From the NCBI GenBank assembly GCA_016794925.1, contig JAEUIW010000012.1, forward strand, positions 1-64,000: 64,000 nt of DNA. Direction: 5' to 3'. Made by a program: the position numbers and the translations under genes. The number at the start of each line of letters is the position of its first letter. Within the stretch, counting starts at the first letter, position 1. This DNA is from Phycisphaerae bacterium. Its GTDB lineage: Bacteria > Planctomycetota > Phycisphaerae > Phycisphaerales > UBA1924. The notes under the pieces were generated by a model. It did no database searches and was not told the origin of the DNA. It saw only the letters and a list, made by a program, of their open reading frames with translations. Positions 52,402 through 62,093 of the stretch are shown here, one piece after another.

Positions 52402-53451
52402 TCATGCGTCGGACTTGCGAGGCTGGATGACGACCGCGGCAATAATGATCAGGCCCTTCACCAGGCCGTGGTAGAACGTCGAGACGCCGAGCATGTTGAG
52501 CATGTTCGAGACCACACCCAGGATGAGCACGCCGAGCACGGTCCCGAAGATCCGCCCGGATCCCCCCTGGAGGCGGGTCCCCCCGATCACCACCGCGGCG
52601 ATGGCGTCGAGCTCGTAAAAAAGTCCCAGCGACGAACTGGAGACGGAATTGAGCCTGCCGGCGTTCAGGAGCGCCGCGACTCCGCAGGTGAATCCGGCAA
52701 CGGTATAGACGAGAATCGTGGTTCCGACGATCGGCACGCCGGCGTATCGGGCCGCCCTGGGATTGTCGCCGATGGCGTAGACCCGACGCCCGAAGATCGT
52801 CCGTGTCAATGCGACGTGCGCGATGACGGCGAGCGTGAGGAACACCACGACACCGAGCCGTATGCTCAGCCCCGCGCCGTCCGGGCCGAGCAACGGGACA
52901 TCAACGGTGGTCTGCCCGAGTTCGCCAAAGCGTGGGACGCTCGACCGAATTTCGCTGCCCTGCGCTGGCGCCGTGATCAACGAGCGGTAGATGGCCAGCC
53001 CGCCAAGCGTGACCACGAACGGCGCGAGCCTTCCCTTCGCGATGACGAAGCCGTTGATCGCTCCCATGAACGAGCCCGTGAGCACGCACACCGCGACGGC
53101 GACCGCGACCGCGGGGGTGGGCCCCCAGGCGTCCGCCGCGCCGTTGAGCGCGTAAAGGGATGCGCCCGCGGCGAGCGCGACCATGGAGCCGACGGACAGG
53201 TCGATCCCACCCAGGATGATGACAAAGGTCATGCCAAGGGCGACGATTCCAACAAACGCCCATTGCCCAAGGATGTTGGCGAAGTTCCGGGTTGTCAGGA
53301 ATGCTCGGCTCTCCGGGGCGACCGTGATCGCCTCGACGATCGCCGTACCGGCGATGAGCAGCACCAGCGCGAGGAGCGGCCCGAAGCGTTCGAGGAACGC
53401 CGCGGCCGATCGGCGTCCCGCCGTGTGCGGGTTGTCATGGGGGCCCGGCAT
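52402..53451 (-). CDS. Sugar ABC transporter permease (RbsC-like)
   Basis: 349 residues with about nine hydrophobic segments. Signatures of the BPD_transp_2 family are [63 protein letters not shown] and [26 protein letters not shown]. With the downstream binding protein it forms a monosaccharide importer; the ATPase must be elsewhere. It is divergent from the isomerase gene, with 74 nt between the starts, so a shared regulatory region is likely. Confidence 0.9.
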   Translation of the reverse strand: MPGPHDNPHTAGRRSAAAFLERFGPLLALVLLIAGTAIVEAITVAPESRAFLTTRNFANILGQWAFVGIVALGMTFVIILGGIDLSVGSMVALAAGASLYALNGAADAWGPTPAVAVAVAVCVLTGSFMGAINGFVIAKGRLAPFVVTLGGLAIYRSLITAPAQGSEIRSSVPRFGELGQTTVDVPLLGPDGAGLSIRLGVVVFLTLAVIAHVALTRTIFGRRVYAIGDNPRAARYAGVPIVGTTILVYTVAGFTCGVAALLNAGRLNSVSSSSLGLFYELDAIAAVVIGGTRLQGGSGRIFGTVLGVLILGVVSNMLNMLGVSTFYHGLVKGLIIIAAVVIQPRKSDA

Positions 53452-53525
53452 GGGTGGGGATGGTACCGGGGGCGGCGTCGTGCGGGCGGGGATTCTGTAC
53501 ACTGCGGTCCGCAACGGAGGCACCC

Positions 53526-54539
53526 ATGGGAAGACCCGTCACGCTGTTCACCGGCCAGTGGGCCGATCTGTCACTGGACACCCTTGCCGCGAAGGCTCGC
53601 TCGTTCGGGTATGACGGGCTGGAGTTGGCGTGCTGGGGAGACCATTTCGAGCCTGCCAAGGCGATGAACGATCATGCTTACTGCAAAGGGCGACACGAGT
53701 TGCTCGCCCGGCACGGCCTGAAGACGTGGGCGATATCGAGCCACCTTGTCGGCCAGGCGGTTTGCGATCGCATCGACGCCCGGCATCGGGCGATCCTCCC
53801 CGCCCACGTGTGGGGTGATGGCGAAGCCGAGGGAGTGCGTAGACGGGCGGCGGAGGAGATGAAGGCGACCGCCAGGGCCGCGGCCAAGTTCGGTCTGGAC
53901 GTCGTCAATGGGTTTACGGGCTCGTCGATCTGGCCAGTGTGGTATTTCTTCCCCCCGACGTCCGCCGCGGACGTCAAGGCGGGGTTCGATGACTTCGCGG
54001 CGCGGTGGGGGCCGATTCTTGATGAGTTCAAGTCCAATGGTGTGCGGTTCGCGCTCGAAGTTCATCCGGGCGAGATCGCGTACGACCTGTACTCGGCGGA
54101 GACGGCGCTCGCTGCGGTGGGGAATCACCCGGCGTTCGGGTTCAACTTCGACCCGAGCCACCTGCTGTGGCAGGGCGTGGCGCCGAACAAGTTCATCGAG
54201 CGATTCCCGGACCGGATCTTCCATGTGCATATGAAGGATGTCGCGGTTCACTACGGCGCGCGATCAGGGGACGGCCTTTGCGGTGTGCTGGGGTCGCATC
54301 TGCCCTTCGGTGACGCGCGGCGCGGGTGGGATTTCCGGTCCGTCGGGCGTGGTCACGTCAACTTCGAGTCAATCATCCGTGCATTGAATCGCGTCGGGTA
54401 TCGGGGCCCCTTGAGTGTGGAATGGGAGGACGCGGGGATGGACCGTGAGGCGGGCGCGACAGAATCGGCGCAGTACGTTCGACGTGTCGATTTCGCACCA
54501 TCATCGGCGGCCTTCGATGCGGCGTTCGCACGGAAATAG
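53526..54539 (+). CDS. Sugar phosphate isomerase/epimerase (AP endonuclease 2-like TIM barrel)
   Basis: 337 residues. TIM-barrel enzyme family with metal-binding residues in [28 protein letters not shown] and [10 protein letters not shown], and [33 protein letters not shown] near the end. Members isomerise or epimerise sugars, including inositol- and keto-sugar intermediates; exact substrate unknown. GGAGG lies 5 nt before the ATG at 53526. It is divergent from the sugar permease and begins a strand-coherent run with the cytochrome and dehydrogenase genes (64 nt before the next start). Confidence 0.85.
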   Translation: MGRPVTLFTGQWADLSLDTLAAKARSFGYDGLELACWGDHFEPAKAMNDHAYCKGRHELLARHGLKTWAISSHLVGQAVCDRIDARHRAILPAHVWGDGEAEGVRRRAAEEMKATARAAAKFGLDVVNGFTGSSIWPVWYFFPPTSAADVKAGFDDFAARWGPILDEFKSNGVRFALEVHPGEIAYDLYSAETALAAVGNHPAFGFNFDPSHLLWQGVAPNKFIERFPDRIFHVHMKDVAVHYGARSGDGLCGVLGSHLPFGDARRGWDFRSVGRGHVNFESIIRALNRVGYRGPLSVEWEDAGMDREAGATESAQYVRRVDFAPSSAAFDAAFARK

Positions 54540-54603
54540 GCCGCGCGAGCGGGGAACATGGGCGAGAGGACGGGCGGCCGTCGCGGACGTCTGGAGGAGC
54601 AGC

Positions 54604-57378
54604 GTGCAGCGGATCATCGGGACGGTCGTCGTGGCGACGGGGCTCGCGGTGACGCCGCTGGTTGTCGCGGCTGGCGGGGCTGGGATTTTCGAACCCCCGG
54701 CGGCAGTGCCCGCGTATCCGGGATGGGCGGCGAAGTACACCAGCGCCGACCGCAAAGCGGAAGTAAGTGGGTGGTCGGAAACTGGTGCGTTCGCGCTGGA
54801 ACCGCTGGAGTCCATCCATCACGCGGTTGCCCCCGCGGGATTCACGGCACGGTTTGACGCCACGATCCCGATCGCCGATGCCGGGCGGTATCGCTTCGGG
54901 GCAGAAATCGAGGGGGGCTCGGTTCGTCTCAACGTGTTCGGTAACACCTTGAAGGACCCGGTGAACGTGACGTTAAATCCCGGGGGACCCTCGGCGGGCC
55001 TGTCTCCATGGCTGGACCTGACTCCAGGCGCCGTTACCGTGCGGCTGACATTTTCGCGCGCTGCGTCAGCGCGGGCCCGGCTTGCTCCGGTCTGGGAGAT
55101 GGAGCGGAGGGCCGGCGCGGGGTTCGCGCTCGAGCCGATTCCCGCGCTCTTCGCTCAAGTTCCGGTCGCGGCCCGCGCCGACGCGGATTCGCATCGGTTG
55201 GCACGAGGCGGGCGCGTGTCATTGGGCGAGATGGGGTGCGTCAATTGTCACCGCGCAGAGGGGAACGTCGCGGCCGCGGTGTGGACGCGCCAGGGGCCTC
55301 GTCTCGATGACGTCGGAGCTCGACTCAGACCGGACTGGCTGGTGAAGTGGATCCGCGACCCCGCTTCGATCAAACCCGGGACGCGCATGCCCAAGGTGCT
55401 CGGCGACTCGCCCCGGGATGCGGCGGACGCGGTCGCGATCGCGTTGTACCTGGTTTCGCGAGGTGGACCGGCGGTGAGCGATGATGCCGCGACCGGACCC
55501 GCGACGCTCCAAGCCGGGAAGGACCTGTACGAGTCGGTGGGATGTGTAGCGTGCCATGGATATGCCGAGCATGGGCGGGCGGGATCGGGGGATGGGACGT
55601 TCCGACCAAGGTCGGTGCTGCCCGATCTCCGTGCCAAGTGGGTTCCATCGGCGTTGAGCGATTTTCTGACGGACCCGCGCCAGATCCACCCGGATGGGAG
55701 GATGCCGTCAAGCGGCTTGAACAAGGCCGAAGCGGATGCGATCGCAACGTATCTGGTTGCGGCGACAGCCGGCGCGCGGGACGAGCGAATCACGCTACCC
55801 GCGATCGATGAGGCGACGGTCCAGGCCGGACGGATCGCGTTCGCGGCTCGCGGTTGCGTCGCGTGCCATGCCATCGGCGCCGCCGGGGCAACGGCCACGG
55901 CGAAGGGCGGTCTCGCCGCGAAACCGCTGGCCCAGGTCCGCAGCGGGAAGGGGTGCATGGATCTCGCGGACCGATCGAGCCCGAGGTACGCGCTGACCGC
56001 GGCCGACATTCGTGAGATCGGCGCGGGGCTTGCGGATGCGCTGCGGTCGGTTGGCGCCCCGGCGCCGGCTGACGAGACCGCGCGACGCATGGCCGCGCTG
56101 AACTGCAATGCGTGCCACTTCGACACGCGCGACGCGGGACCGCACGCGGCCGTGGCGGGGTCTTTCGGGACGATCGGCGAGGTTGATCTGGGGGACGAGG
56201 GGCGGATGCCGCCGCGGCTGTTGGGTGTGGGGGCCAAGCTGAACACGCCGTGGCTCAGGAGGGTGCTCTTGCAGGGCGGACGTGCCCGGACGTACATGTC
56301 GGTCCGCATGCCGCAGTTCGGCGAGGAGGCTGTGGGCGCGCTCGCGGAGGCACTGGCGAAGCAAGATGGTGTGTGGCCGGGCAGCGAACTTCGGGAGCCG
56401 CGGCCGAACGACGAGGTGGTTCAGAATGGGCGCAAACTGGTGGGTGCGGAGGGGCTGAATTGCATCTCGTGTCACGCGTTCAGCACCCGACCGCTGGCCG
56501 GAACGCCGGGTCCTGATCTTGCGCAGTTCGCAGAACGGATCCGCTACGCGTGGTGGGACCGGTACCTCAAGGCGCCGGAACGTCTCAAGCCCGGGACTCG
56601 TATGCCCGCGTTCTACATTACGGGCAAGGGCACGGTCACTTCCGTGTATGGCGGAGATCCGCAAAAGCAGGGCGACGCGCTGTGGGCGTACTTCCGGCTC
56701 GGCAAGTCCGCGCCGGCGCCGGATGGACTTCCCGAGGCGGGCGGAATGGTCTTGCGGGTCAAGGATCGTCCGATCGTGCTCCGTTCGTTCCTGAGGGACG
56801 CGGGAAGCCGCGCCATCGCGGTGGGCTTTCCGGCCGGGATTCACTTTGCGTTCGACGCGGACGCCGTCAGGTTGGTGGAAGCGTGGAAGGGAGAATTTCT
56901 TGATGCGTCGGGATCGTGGGCGAACCGTGGCGGCACGGAGCTTTCAGGTCAGGGGACTGTGAGTTGGCGCGCGCCGGCGGGGCCGGGGATCGTTGTCGCC
57001 GCGATTCGACCGGATCCGTGGCCGAATCAGACCGGTCGGTCGGCGGGGTATCGATTCCACGGGTACGCAGTCGACAGGTCGGGCGTGCCGACTTTCCGAT
57101 ATTCGATCGAGCAAGGCGGTGCGGCGGCGGAGAGGTTTGGCAACCGAACGCCTGTGAGTGTTGAGGAACGGGCCGAGCCCGGTCCGGGCGGCATCCTGAG
57201 GAGGACCTTCACCGTGACCGGCCTTGCCGCGGGTGACCGAGCGTGGTTCAACACCCCACGCGCGACGGCGGCTCAGAACGGGAGTGTCAACGCAAAGATC
57301 GAGGGCGAGTCGGTCATGAGCGCCGTGGCGCTGGACGCGGCCCAGCCGTTGACGGTGGTCATCGAGATCAAACCATGA
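54604..57378 (+). CDS. Secreted pentahaem cytochrome c of PVC type
   Basis: 924 residues. A signal peptide (RIIGTVVVATGLAVTPLVVAA) and an N-terminal beta domain resembling PA14-like modules (about 30-180) precede five CxxCH haem motifs: CVNCH (212), CVACH (314), CVACH (418), CNACH (501) and CISCH (620). Conserved cytochrome features between them include GPRLDDVGARLRPDWLVKWI, GTRMP (several) and IATYLV. The last 240 residues form another beta-rich domain. It is a periplasmic electron carrier. GTG 54604 has GGAGGAG four nt upstream. Its TGA overlaps the ATG of the next gene as ATGA, so the two are coupled. Confidence 0.9.
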   Translation: MQRIIGTVVVATGLAVTPLVVAAGGAGIFEPPAAVPAYPGWAAKYTSADRKAEVSGWSETGAFALEPLESIHHAVAPAGFTARFDATIPIADAGRYRFGAEIEGGSVRLNVFGNTLKDPVNVTLNPGGPSAGLSPWLDLTPGAVTVRLTFSRAASARARLAPVWEMERRAGAGFALEPIPALFAQVPVAARADADSHRLARGGRVSLGEMGCVNCHRAEGNVAAAVWTRQGPRLDDVGARLRPDWLVKWIRDPASIKPGTRMPKVLGDSPRDAADAVAIALYLVSRGGPAVSDDAATGPATLQAGKDLYESVGCVACHGYAEHGRAGSGDGTFRPRSVLPDLRAKWVPSALSDFLTDPRQIHPDGRMPSSGLNKAEADAIATYLVAATAGARDERITLPAIDEATVQAGRIAFAARGCVACHAIGAAGATATAKGGLAAKPLAQVRSGKGCMDLADRSSPRYALTAADIREIGAGLADALRSVGAPAPADETARRMAALNCNACHFDTRDAGPHAAVAGSFGTIGEVDLGDEGRMPPRLLGVGAKLNTPWLRRVLLQGGRARTYMSVRMPQFGEEAVGALAEALAKQDGVWPGSELREPRPNDEVVQNGRKLVGAEGLNCISCHAFSTRPLAGTPGPDLAQFAERIRYAWWDRYLKAPERLKPGTRMPAFYITGKGTVTSVYGGDPQKQGDALWAYFRLGKSAPAPDGLPEAGGMVLRVKDRPIVLRSFLRDAGSRAIAVGFPAGIHFAFDADAVRLVEAWKGEFLDASGSWANRGGTELSGQGTVSWRAPAGPGIVVAAIRPDPWPNQTGRSAGYRFHGYAVDRSGVPTFRYSIEQGGAAAERFGNRTPVSVEERAEPGPGGILRRTFTVTGLAAGDRAWFNTPRATAAQNGSVNAKIEGESVMSAVALDAAQPLTVVIEIKP

Positions 57379-59528
57379 GCTCCAATTACGATGTGTGGAA
57401 TGCGGTGCGCGCGATAGCCTGGCTGGTCGCGGTATCGATGCGGCCGAGCAATTCGATCGGCCAGATCGAGATCGAGGGCAAGCCGTACATCAAGCTGGAA
57501 ACTCGCGAACGGACGAGGGAGATGATGCTCGCGAGGCTGCAGGGAGCGGAAGTCCGCTGGGGTGAATGGAAGCTGCTGGCACCGTTTGACCATCCGCCCG
57601 GCGGCAAGAGCATCGACACCCCGTTCGGTCCTGAGCTCGACATGGCCTCGTGTTCCGCGGGTGGACCCGGTCCGGACCTGATGCGGACCTTCAATGGCAA
57701 GCGTGGCAAAGCGATCGGTTGGCGCGACGTGCCCGATGAGCAGGGCATCGGTGGGCCGGGCGGACCCGGCCCCATCAACCTCGACGCGGGGTTGTCGGCG
57801 GAGGACGCGCGAAACGCGGTCGGATACCTGTACCGGGCGATCACATGCGATCGCGCCTCCTCGATCGAGGTCGCGACCGGGTCGGATGACGGGTTGCGGC
57901 TGTGGCTCAACGGTCGCTTGCTCGTGGACGCGAGCGCGGAGCGACCGCTGGATCCCGGTGCGCATGTCGTGAGGCTGGAACTTCAACCCGGTGTCAATCA
58001 CCTCTTGGCGAAGGTATCTCAGGGCGCGGGGGAGTGGCAATTCCAATTGACACCGCGAGCCGCGATCGATCCGGACGGCGAGGCGGCGCTCGATTGGCAG
58101 CTGGACACGGACTATCCGGACGATGAATCACGGCACTACCGGATCGCGACCGTGGCGGTCCCCGCGGATCTCTCGCTTGAGGTAGGGGGGCTGGGTTTGC
58201 TCCCGGACGGGCGCCCGATCGCGTGCACGCGTCGCGGGGAGGTGTGGATCTTTGAGCACGCGTACGGGACTCCCGCGATCGGCGTGCAACCAATTCTCTT
58301 CGCATCGGGCTTGCACGAGCCGCTGGGGCTGGCGGTTCGGCCCGACCCACGCGCGAAGAAAGGCTCCGCCATCGACGTTGCCCAACGCGGCGAGCTGACG
58401 CGCCTGATCGACACCGACGGCGACGATCGCGCGGACCTGTTCGTGACGCTCTGCGACGCGTGGCAGGTCTCGGGCAATTACCACGAGTTCGCCTTCGGGC
58501 CCAAGTACGACATGAACGGCGACGCGTGGGTCACGCTCAACCTGGCACACACGGGGGGCGAAACGGTGATGGGCGCGACGGTCGCGACACGAGGCTGGGC
58601 AGTTCGAGTGTCGCCCGACGGCGTGATGCACAAGGTGTGCGATGGGCTGCGCTCGCCCGATGGCATCGGCATGTACTCGGACGGGCAGATGTTCTATACC
58701 GACAATCAGGGGGACTATGTAGCGACGTGCAAGCTCAGCCCGCTCTTCGAAGGCTCGTTTCATGGCCACCAGGCCTCGCTGCGATTTCGCGAAGGCTGGT
58801 CCAATTGGAAAACCGACGGGATGGAGATTCCGGGGATGACGCCGGCGGCCATCTGGTTCCCATACAAGAAAATGGGCCAGAGCGCCAGTGAGCCGGTGCT
58901 GACGCCGACGGATGGGAGTTTCGGCCCCTTCGGCGGTCAGTTCATGGTGGGCGATCAGACACATGCCACGATCATGCGTGTGATCCTCGAGCGGGTTGAG
59001 GGCGTGTACCAGGGGGCGTGCTTCCCATTCAAGAACGGGTTCGCCTCTGGCGTGCATCGGCTCGCGTTCGCGCCGGACGGTTCGCTCATGGTGGGAATGA
59101 CCGATCGGGGGTGGGGGTCCACGGGCCCCAAGCGGTCCGGATTGCAACGGCTCTTGTGGACGGGCGTGACGCCGTTTGAGATGCTCACGATGCGGGCGGC
59201 GCCCGACGGATTTGACCTCGAATTCACGCACGATCTGGAGGAGGACGCGGATCAGGCCGGCTACGAAGTGTCCAGCCACACGTACCTGTACCGACCCGAG
59301 TACGGGTCGCCGGAAACGGACACGAAAGCGCTGAAAGTCACAGCGAAGAAGACCGGGCCGCGGAGCGTGCATCTGACGGTCAGTCCGCTCCGCGTGGGCG
59401 GAGTGGGATATGTGCACGAACTGCGCATCGAGGGGCTCCGCTCCGCCGCGGGTTCAGACGGTCGGCGCGAGCACCTATTGCATCCGACGGCCTACTACAC
59501 GCTGCAGCGCATTCCGGGCAGGCCCTGA
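57375..59528 (+). CDS. PVC-type membrane-bound dehydrogenase-like (beta-propeller) protein
   Basis: 717 residues. After a weak hydrophobic N-terminus (AVRAIAWLVAVSM) comes a PA14-like segment (SIEVATGSDDGLRLWLNGRLLVD; GAHVVRLELQPGVNHLLAKV, about 155-225) and then a beta-propeller like the NHL/PQQ-glucose dehydrogenase group: GLLPDGRPIACTRRGEVWI, FASGLHEPLGLAV, LIDTDGDDRADLF, CDGLRSPDGIG, FYTDNQGDYVATCKL, GFASGVHRLAFAPDGSLMVG. Such domains are common in planctomycete secreted proteins annotated as putative membrane-bound dehydrogenases. It could oxidise a sugar and donate electrons to the upstream cytochrome; that is inferred from coupling. Confidence 0.8.
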   Translation: MSSNYDVWNAVRAIAWLVAVSMRPSNSIGQIEIEGKPYIKLETRERTREMMLARLQGAEVRWGEWKLLAPFDHPPGGKSIDTPFGPELDMASCSAGGPGPDLMRTFNGKRGKAIGWRDVPDEQGIGGPGGPGPINLDAGLSAEDARNAVGYLYRAITCDRASSIEVATGSDDGLRLWLNGRLLVDASAERPLDPGAHVVRLELQPGVNHLLAKVSQGAGEWQFQLTPRAAIDPDGEAALDWQLDTDYPDDESRHYRIATVAVPADLSLEVGGLGLLPDGRPIACTRRGEVWIFEHAYGTPAIGVQPILFASGLHEPLGLAVRPDPRAKKGSAIDVAQRGELTRLIDTDGDDRADLFVTLCDAWQVSGNYHEFAFGPKYDMNGDAWVTLNLAHTGGETVMGATVATRGWAVRVSPDGVMHKVCDGLRSPDGIGMYSDGQMFYTDNQGDYVATCKLSPLFEGSFHGHQASLRFREGWSNWKTDGMEIPGMTPAAIWFPYKKMGQSASEPVLTPTDGSFGPFGGQFMVGDQTHATIMRVILERVEGVYQGACFPFKNGFASGVHRLAFAPDGSLMVGMTDRGWGSTGPKRSGLQRLLWTGVTPFEMLTMRAAPDGFDLEFTHDLEEDADQAGYEVSSHTYLYRPEYGSPETDTKALKVTAKKTGPRSVHLTVSPLRVGGVGYVHELRIEGLRSAAGSDGRREHLLHPTAYYTLQRIPGRP

Positions 59529-60053
59529 TTCGACACGCGCCCGGACGATCGGCGGTGCCGGCGTCGTGAAGGAGTCGTATGGTGCAACGAGCGATGTGGG
59601 TTCGAGTGGCGGAGGGCCTGGTCGTTGTGCCGTTCGCGCCCCGGGCATGGACAGTGTTCAGGAGTCTGTCGTGGAATCCGCCGCAGGCGATTGAGACCGT
59701 CTTGTGTTTCCGCGCCAGCAAACCGTGCCGCCACCGGCGGACACGTTTGATCGATGCGATGCTCCCCACCGGCCGGGGGTCGAGCACTTCCCGAGTGGGG
59801 CGCACAGAATTCAAGGCCGCGGCGCGACAGGTCCCGTTGGTTTCGGCGGTGCTGATTCGTGTGGAGCGAGTGAGCCATGACCCGTCCCGCACAACCCCAT
59901 CGGGCTGTTCACGAGCAAGAGCGGCCGAGCGTGAGGCACGATGGCAATAAACCGCTGGCCTATCCCTCCCGCGTACTACAGTCCGAGGAGGAGCCCGCAG
60001 ACCGCGCAGCTCATACCCACCGCGGGATCCGAAGCACGGCGATCGGAGGCCGA
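59529..60053 (+). other. Gene-poor interval of about 525 bp
   Basis: Between the dehydrogenase-like gene and the HD-domain gene. It contains one weak ORF (59579-59950, separate entry). I looked for conserved blocks of tmRNA, RNase P RNA, SRP RNA and 6S RNA, and for tRNA-like arms, and found none. No strong hairpin with a T-run was seen after 59528. Confidence 0.5.
59579..59950 (+). CDS. Weakly supported small hypothetical protein
   Basis: 123 residues. Support: AAGGAG lies 4 nt before the ATG at 59579 and the first 95 codons have moderately GC-rich third positions. Against it: composition is Arg/Ser/Pro-rich with no recognisable fold, codon bias decays towards the end and an overlapping minus-strand frame is also open. 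No family is recognised. It may be non-coding. Confidence 0.25.
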   Translation: MVQRAMWVRVAEGLVVVPFAPRAWTVFRSLSWNPPQAIETVLCFRASKPCRHRRTRLIDAMLPTGRGSSTSRVGRTEFKAAARQVPLVSAVLIRVERVSHDPSRTTPSGCSRARAAEREARWQ

Positions 60054-60605
60054 GTGAACCTTGAGTCCGCACGGGCGTTGATGCATGAATGGACCGGGAG
60101 CGCGGCGCTCCGCACGCACATGGAGTGCGTGGCGCTCTGCATGGGCGCGTACGCGCGGGCGCTGGATCCGGCGCAGGTGGAACGTTGGTCCGTGTGCGGG
60201 CTCCTGCACGATTTCGACTACGAGAAGCACCCGGATCCGGCGGCGCACCCCTCGGTTGGCGTCGCGCACCTCCGCGCGCTCGGCCTGGACGAAGAAACGT
60301 TGCGGGCGATTCTCGCGCACGCGCCCCGCACCGGGGTGCCGCGCGAGTCGTCGATGGCGAAGGCGCTGTTTGCCGTTGACGAGTTGGCCGGGTTCATCGT
60401 GGCGTGCGCCAAGGTGCGGCCCGCGGGGATCGCCGACCTGTCGCCCCCGAGCGTGCGCAAGAAGCTCAAGGATCGCTCATTCGCCGCCGCGGTCTCGCGC
60501 GAGGATATCGCGATCGGGATCGCCGAGTTGGGGGTGGACGAGACGGCGCATATCCAGGCCTGCATCGACGCGATCCGGAGCGACTCGGTTCGACTCGGGC
60601 TCTGA
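60054..60605 (+). CDS. HD-domain (HDIG-type) hydrolase
   Basis: 183 residues. A single HD domain: His22 in THMECVALCMGAYAR, the HD pair His52-Asp53 in CGLLHDFDYEKHPD, further residues in RAILAHAPRTGVP, and Asp in ALFAVDELAGFIVACAKVRP. Such stand-alone HD proteins are metal-dependent phosphohydrolases acting on nucleotides; substrate unknown. GGAGG lies 4 nt before the GTG at 60054. It converges on the aminotransferase-like gene with 160 nt between. Confidence 0.85.
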   Translation: MNLESARALMHEWTGSAALRTHMECVALCMGAYARALDPAQVERWSVCGLLHDFDYEKHPDPAAHPSVGVAHLRALGLDEETLRAILAHAPRTGVPRESSMAKALFAVDELAGFIVACAKVRPAGIADLSPPSVRKKLKDRSFAAAVSREDIAIGIAELGVDETAHIQACIDAIRSDSVRLGL

Positions 60606-60765
60606 CCCGCTCGACGGCTTCGTTCCGCTCGCGTCGTTTCGCGCGTTGAGTCCGATCGCGCGACCCTGCGGTCGCCGCGAACCGCGTGCCCGATGGAATC
60701 CTGTGTCGGCCGGGATGATCCTCATGGTTGCGAGGGGCGGCACGAACCGTACGGCGAACGCTCCC

Positions 60766-62076
60766 TCATGCCGGCAGTCCGTCGCGAATCACCCGCTCGA
60801 CGGCCTCGCAGAAGCGCTCGAGCTCCTCGAGCGAGGTGTACACGTTCGGGGTGACTCGCGTGCCCCTGAATTCCTCATGCGCGATTCCCGTAACCAGGAT
60901 CCGGTGCTTCTCCCAGAGGTGCGAATCCAATTTGGCGGGATCGAGCCCGCGGATCTCGAACGTGCCGATCGCGCCCGAGTAGCGAGGATCGAGGCTGGTG
61001 TGCAGCCGGACCCGTTCGTCTCGCAGCAACCGTCGGGCCCAGGTTTCCTTGAGGTATCGCAGCCGAGCCTCACGGCGCTTGGCGCCGATGGCCTGATGGA
61101 ACGCCAGCGCCTCCGCCACGGCGAGCGTGTTGGCCGCGGGGTGGGTGCCGATCTCCTCGAACTTCCGGATGTCGGCGTTCCGTTCCTCCGTCGCGGCCAT
61201 CATCGGCCACAGCCCCGCGATCCTGTCGCGCCGAACGTACAGCAGGCCGGTGCCGTGCGGAGCCCCGAGCCACTTGTGCAGGCTCACGCCGTAGTAGTCG
61301 CACTCCAGCTCCGCGATGGTGTAGTCGAGCTGGGCCAGCGCGTGGGCGCCATCGACGATCAGCGGCACGCCGCGGGATCGCGCCAACGCCGCCACTTTCT
61401 TGACGGGCAGCACTTGACCCGTCGTGAACGTGACATGGCTCATCAGCATCAGACGTGTTCGTTCCGTCATCGCCGCTTCGAAGCGGCGCACGATCTCGTC
61501 ATCGTCCTCGCAAGGAGTCGGGATGGAAAACTGCTTCAGCACCACGCCTTCCCGCCGGGCGCGCTGCTTGAAGGTGGTAATCATCCTCGGGTAATCCTGA
61601 GTCGTCGTCAGCACCTCATCCCCTGGCCTCAGCCCGAGTCCGAGCTGGCAGATCTGGAGACTCTCCGACGCGTTCCGAGTAAACGCGATTTCTTCCGCGT
61701 CGACGCCCCATTGGCGGGCCACGGCCTGCCGGACGGCCTCTCTCTGGGGTTCGAGCACCCGCCAAAGACTCACCGGCGGCGGACAAGAGTTGGAGTACTC
61801 GAGGTGCCGTCGCATCGCGTCCTGAACCGGCCAAGGCGCGGGGCTGACGCCCCCGTTGTTGAGGTTCAGGATGCTCCGGTCCACGGTGTACGCGCGTGCC
61901 ACCGCCGTCCAGTACCCCTCGTCCCTGGCAACTTCCTCGGGCGTTCCCGCACGGGACGGGGGCCGCCAGGCGGGCGTCGGGCGAACGCCTGCCGCGAACG
62001 CCCGGCCGGCGCCGATGACTCCCAACGCCGCGGCGGTCGCGCCGGCGTGACCAAGGAATGACCTCCGATTCGGCAT
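60766..62076 (-). CDS. Tat-exported class V aminotransferase-fold (isopenicillin N epimerase-like) protein
   Basis: 436 residues. The N-terminus NRRSFLGHAGATAAALGVIG carries a twin-arginine signal (RRSFLG) and ends near AFAAG, predicting export of the folded, cofactor-loaded enzyme. The PLP fold has LNLNNGGVSPAP, FTRNASESLQICQLGLGLRPGDEVL, the cofactor Asp-containing LIVDGAHALAQLD, and the Schiff-base Lys near residue 267 in SLHKWLGAPHGTGLLYV. Relatives include isopenicillin N epimerase and cysteine desulfurase-like proteins; the substrate is not evident. GGGAGAG precedes the ATG at 62076. It lies 17 nt downstream of the FHA phosphatase gene, in the same direction. Confidence 0.88.
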   Translation of the reverse strand: MPNRRSFLGHAGATAAALGVIGAGRAFAAGVRPTPAWRPPSRAGTPEEVARDEGYWTAVARAYTVDRSILNLNNGGVSPAPWPVQDAMRRHLEYSNSCPPPVSLWRVLEPQREAVRQAVARQWGVDAEEIAFTRNASESLQICQLGLGLRPGDEVLTTTQDYPRMITTFKQRARREGVVLKQFSIPTPCEDDDEIVRRFEAAMTERTRLMLMSHVTFTTGQVLPVKKVAALARSRGVPLIVDGAHALAQLDYTIAELECDYYGVSLHKWLGAPHGTGLLYVRRDRIAGLWPMMAATEERNADIRKFEEIGTHPAANTLAVAEALAFHQAIGAKRREARLRYLKETWARRLLRDERVRLHTSLDPRYSGAIGTFEIRGLDPAKLDSHLWEKHRILVTGIAHEEFRGTRVTPNVYTSLEELERFCEAVERVIRDGLPA

Positions 62077-62093
62077 GATTCTCTCCCGGTGGC

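Noticed and set aside
59529-60053. Housekeeping RNA (tmRNA, RNase P RNA, SRP RNA) in the gene-poor interval
   Set aside because: None of their conserved blocks is visible on either strand.
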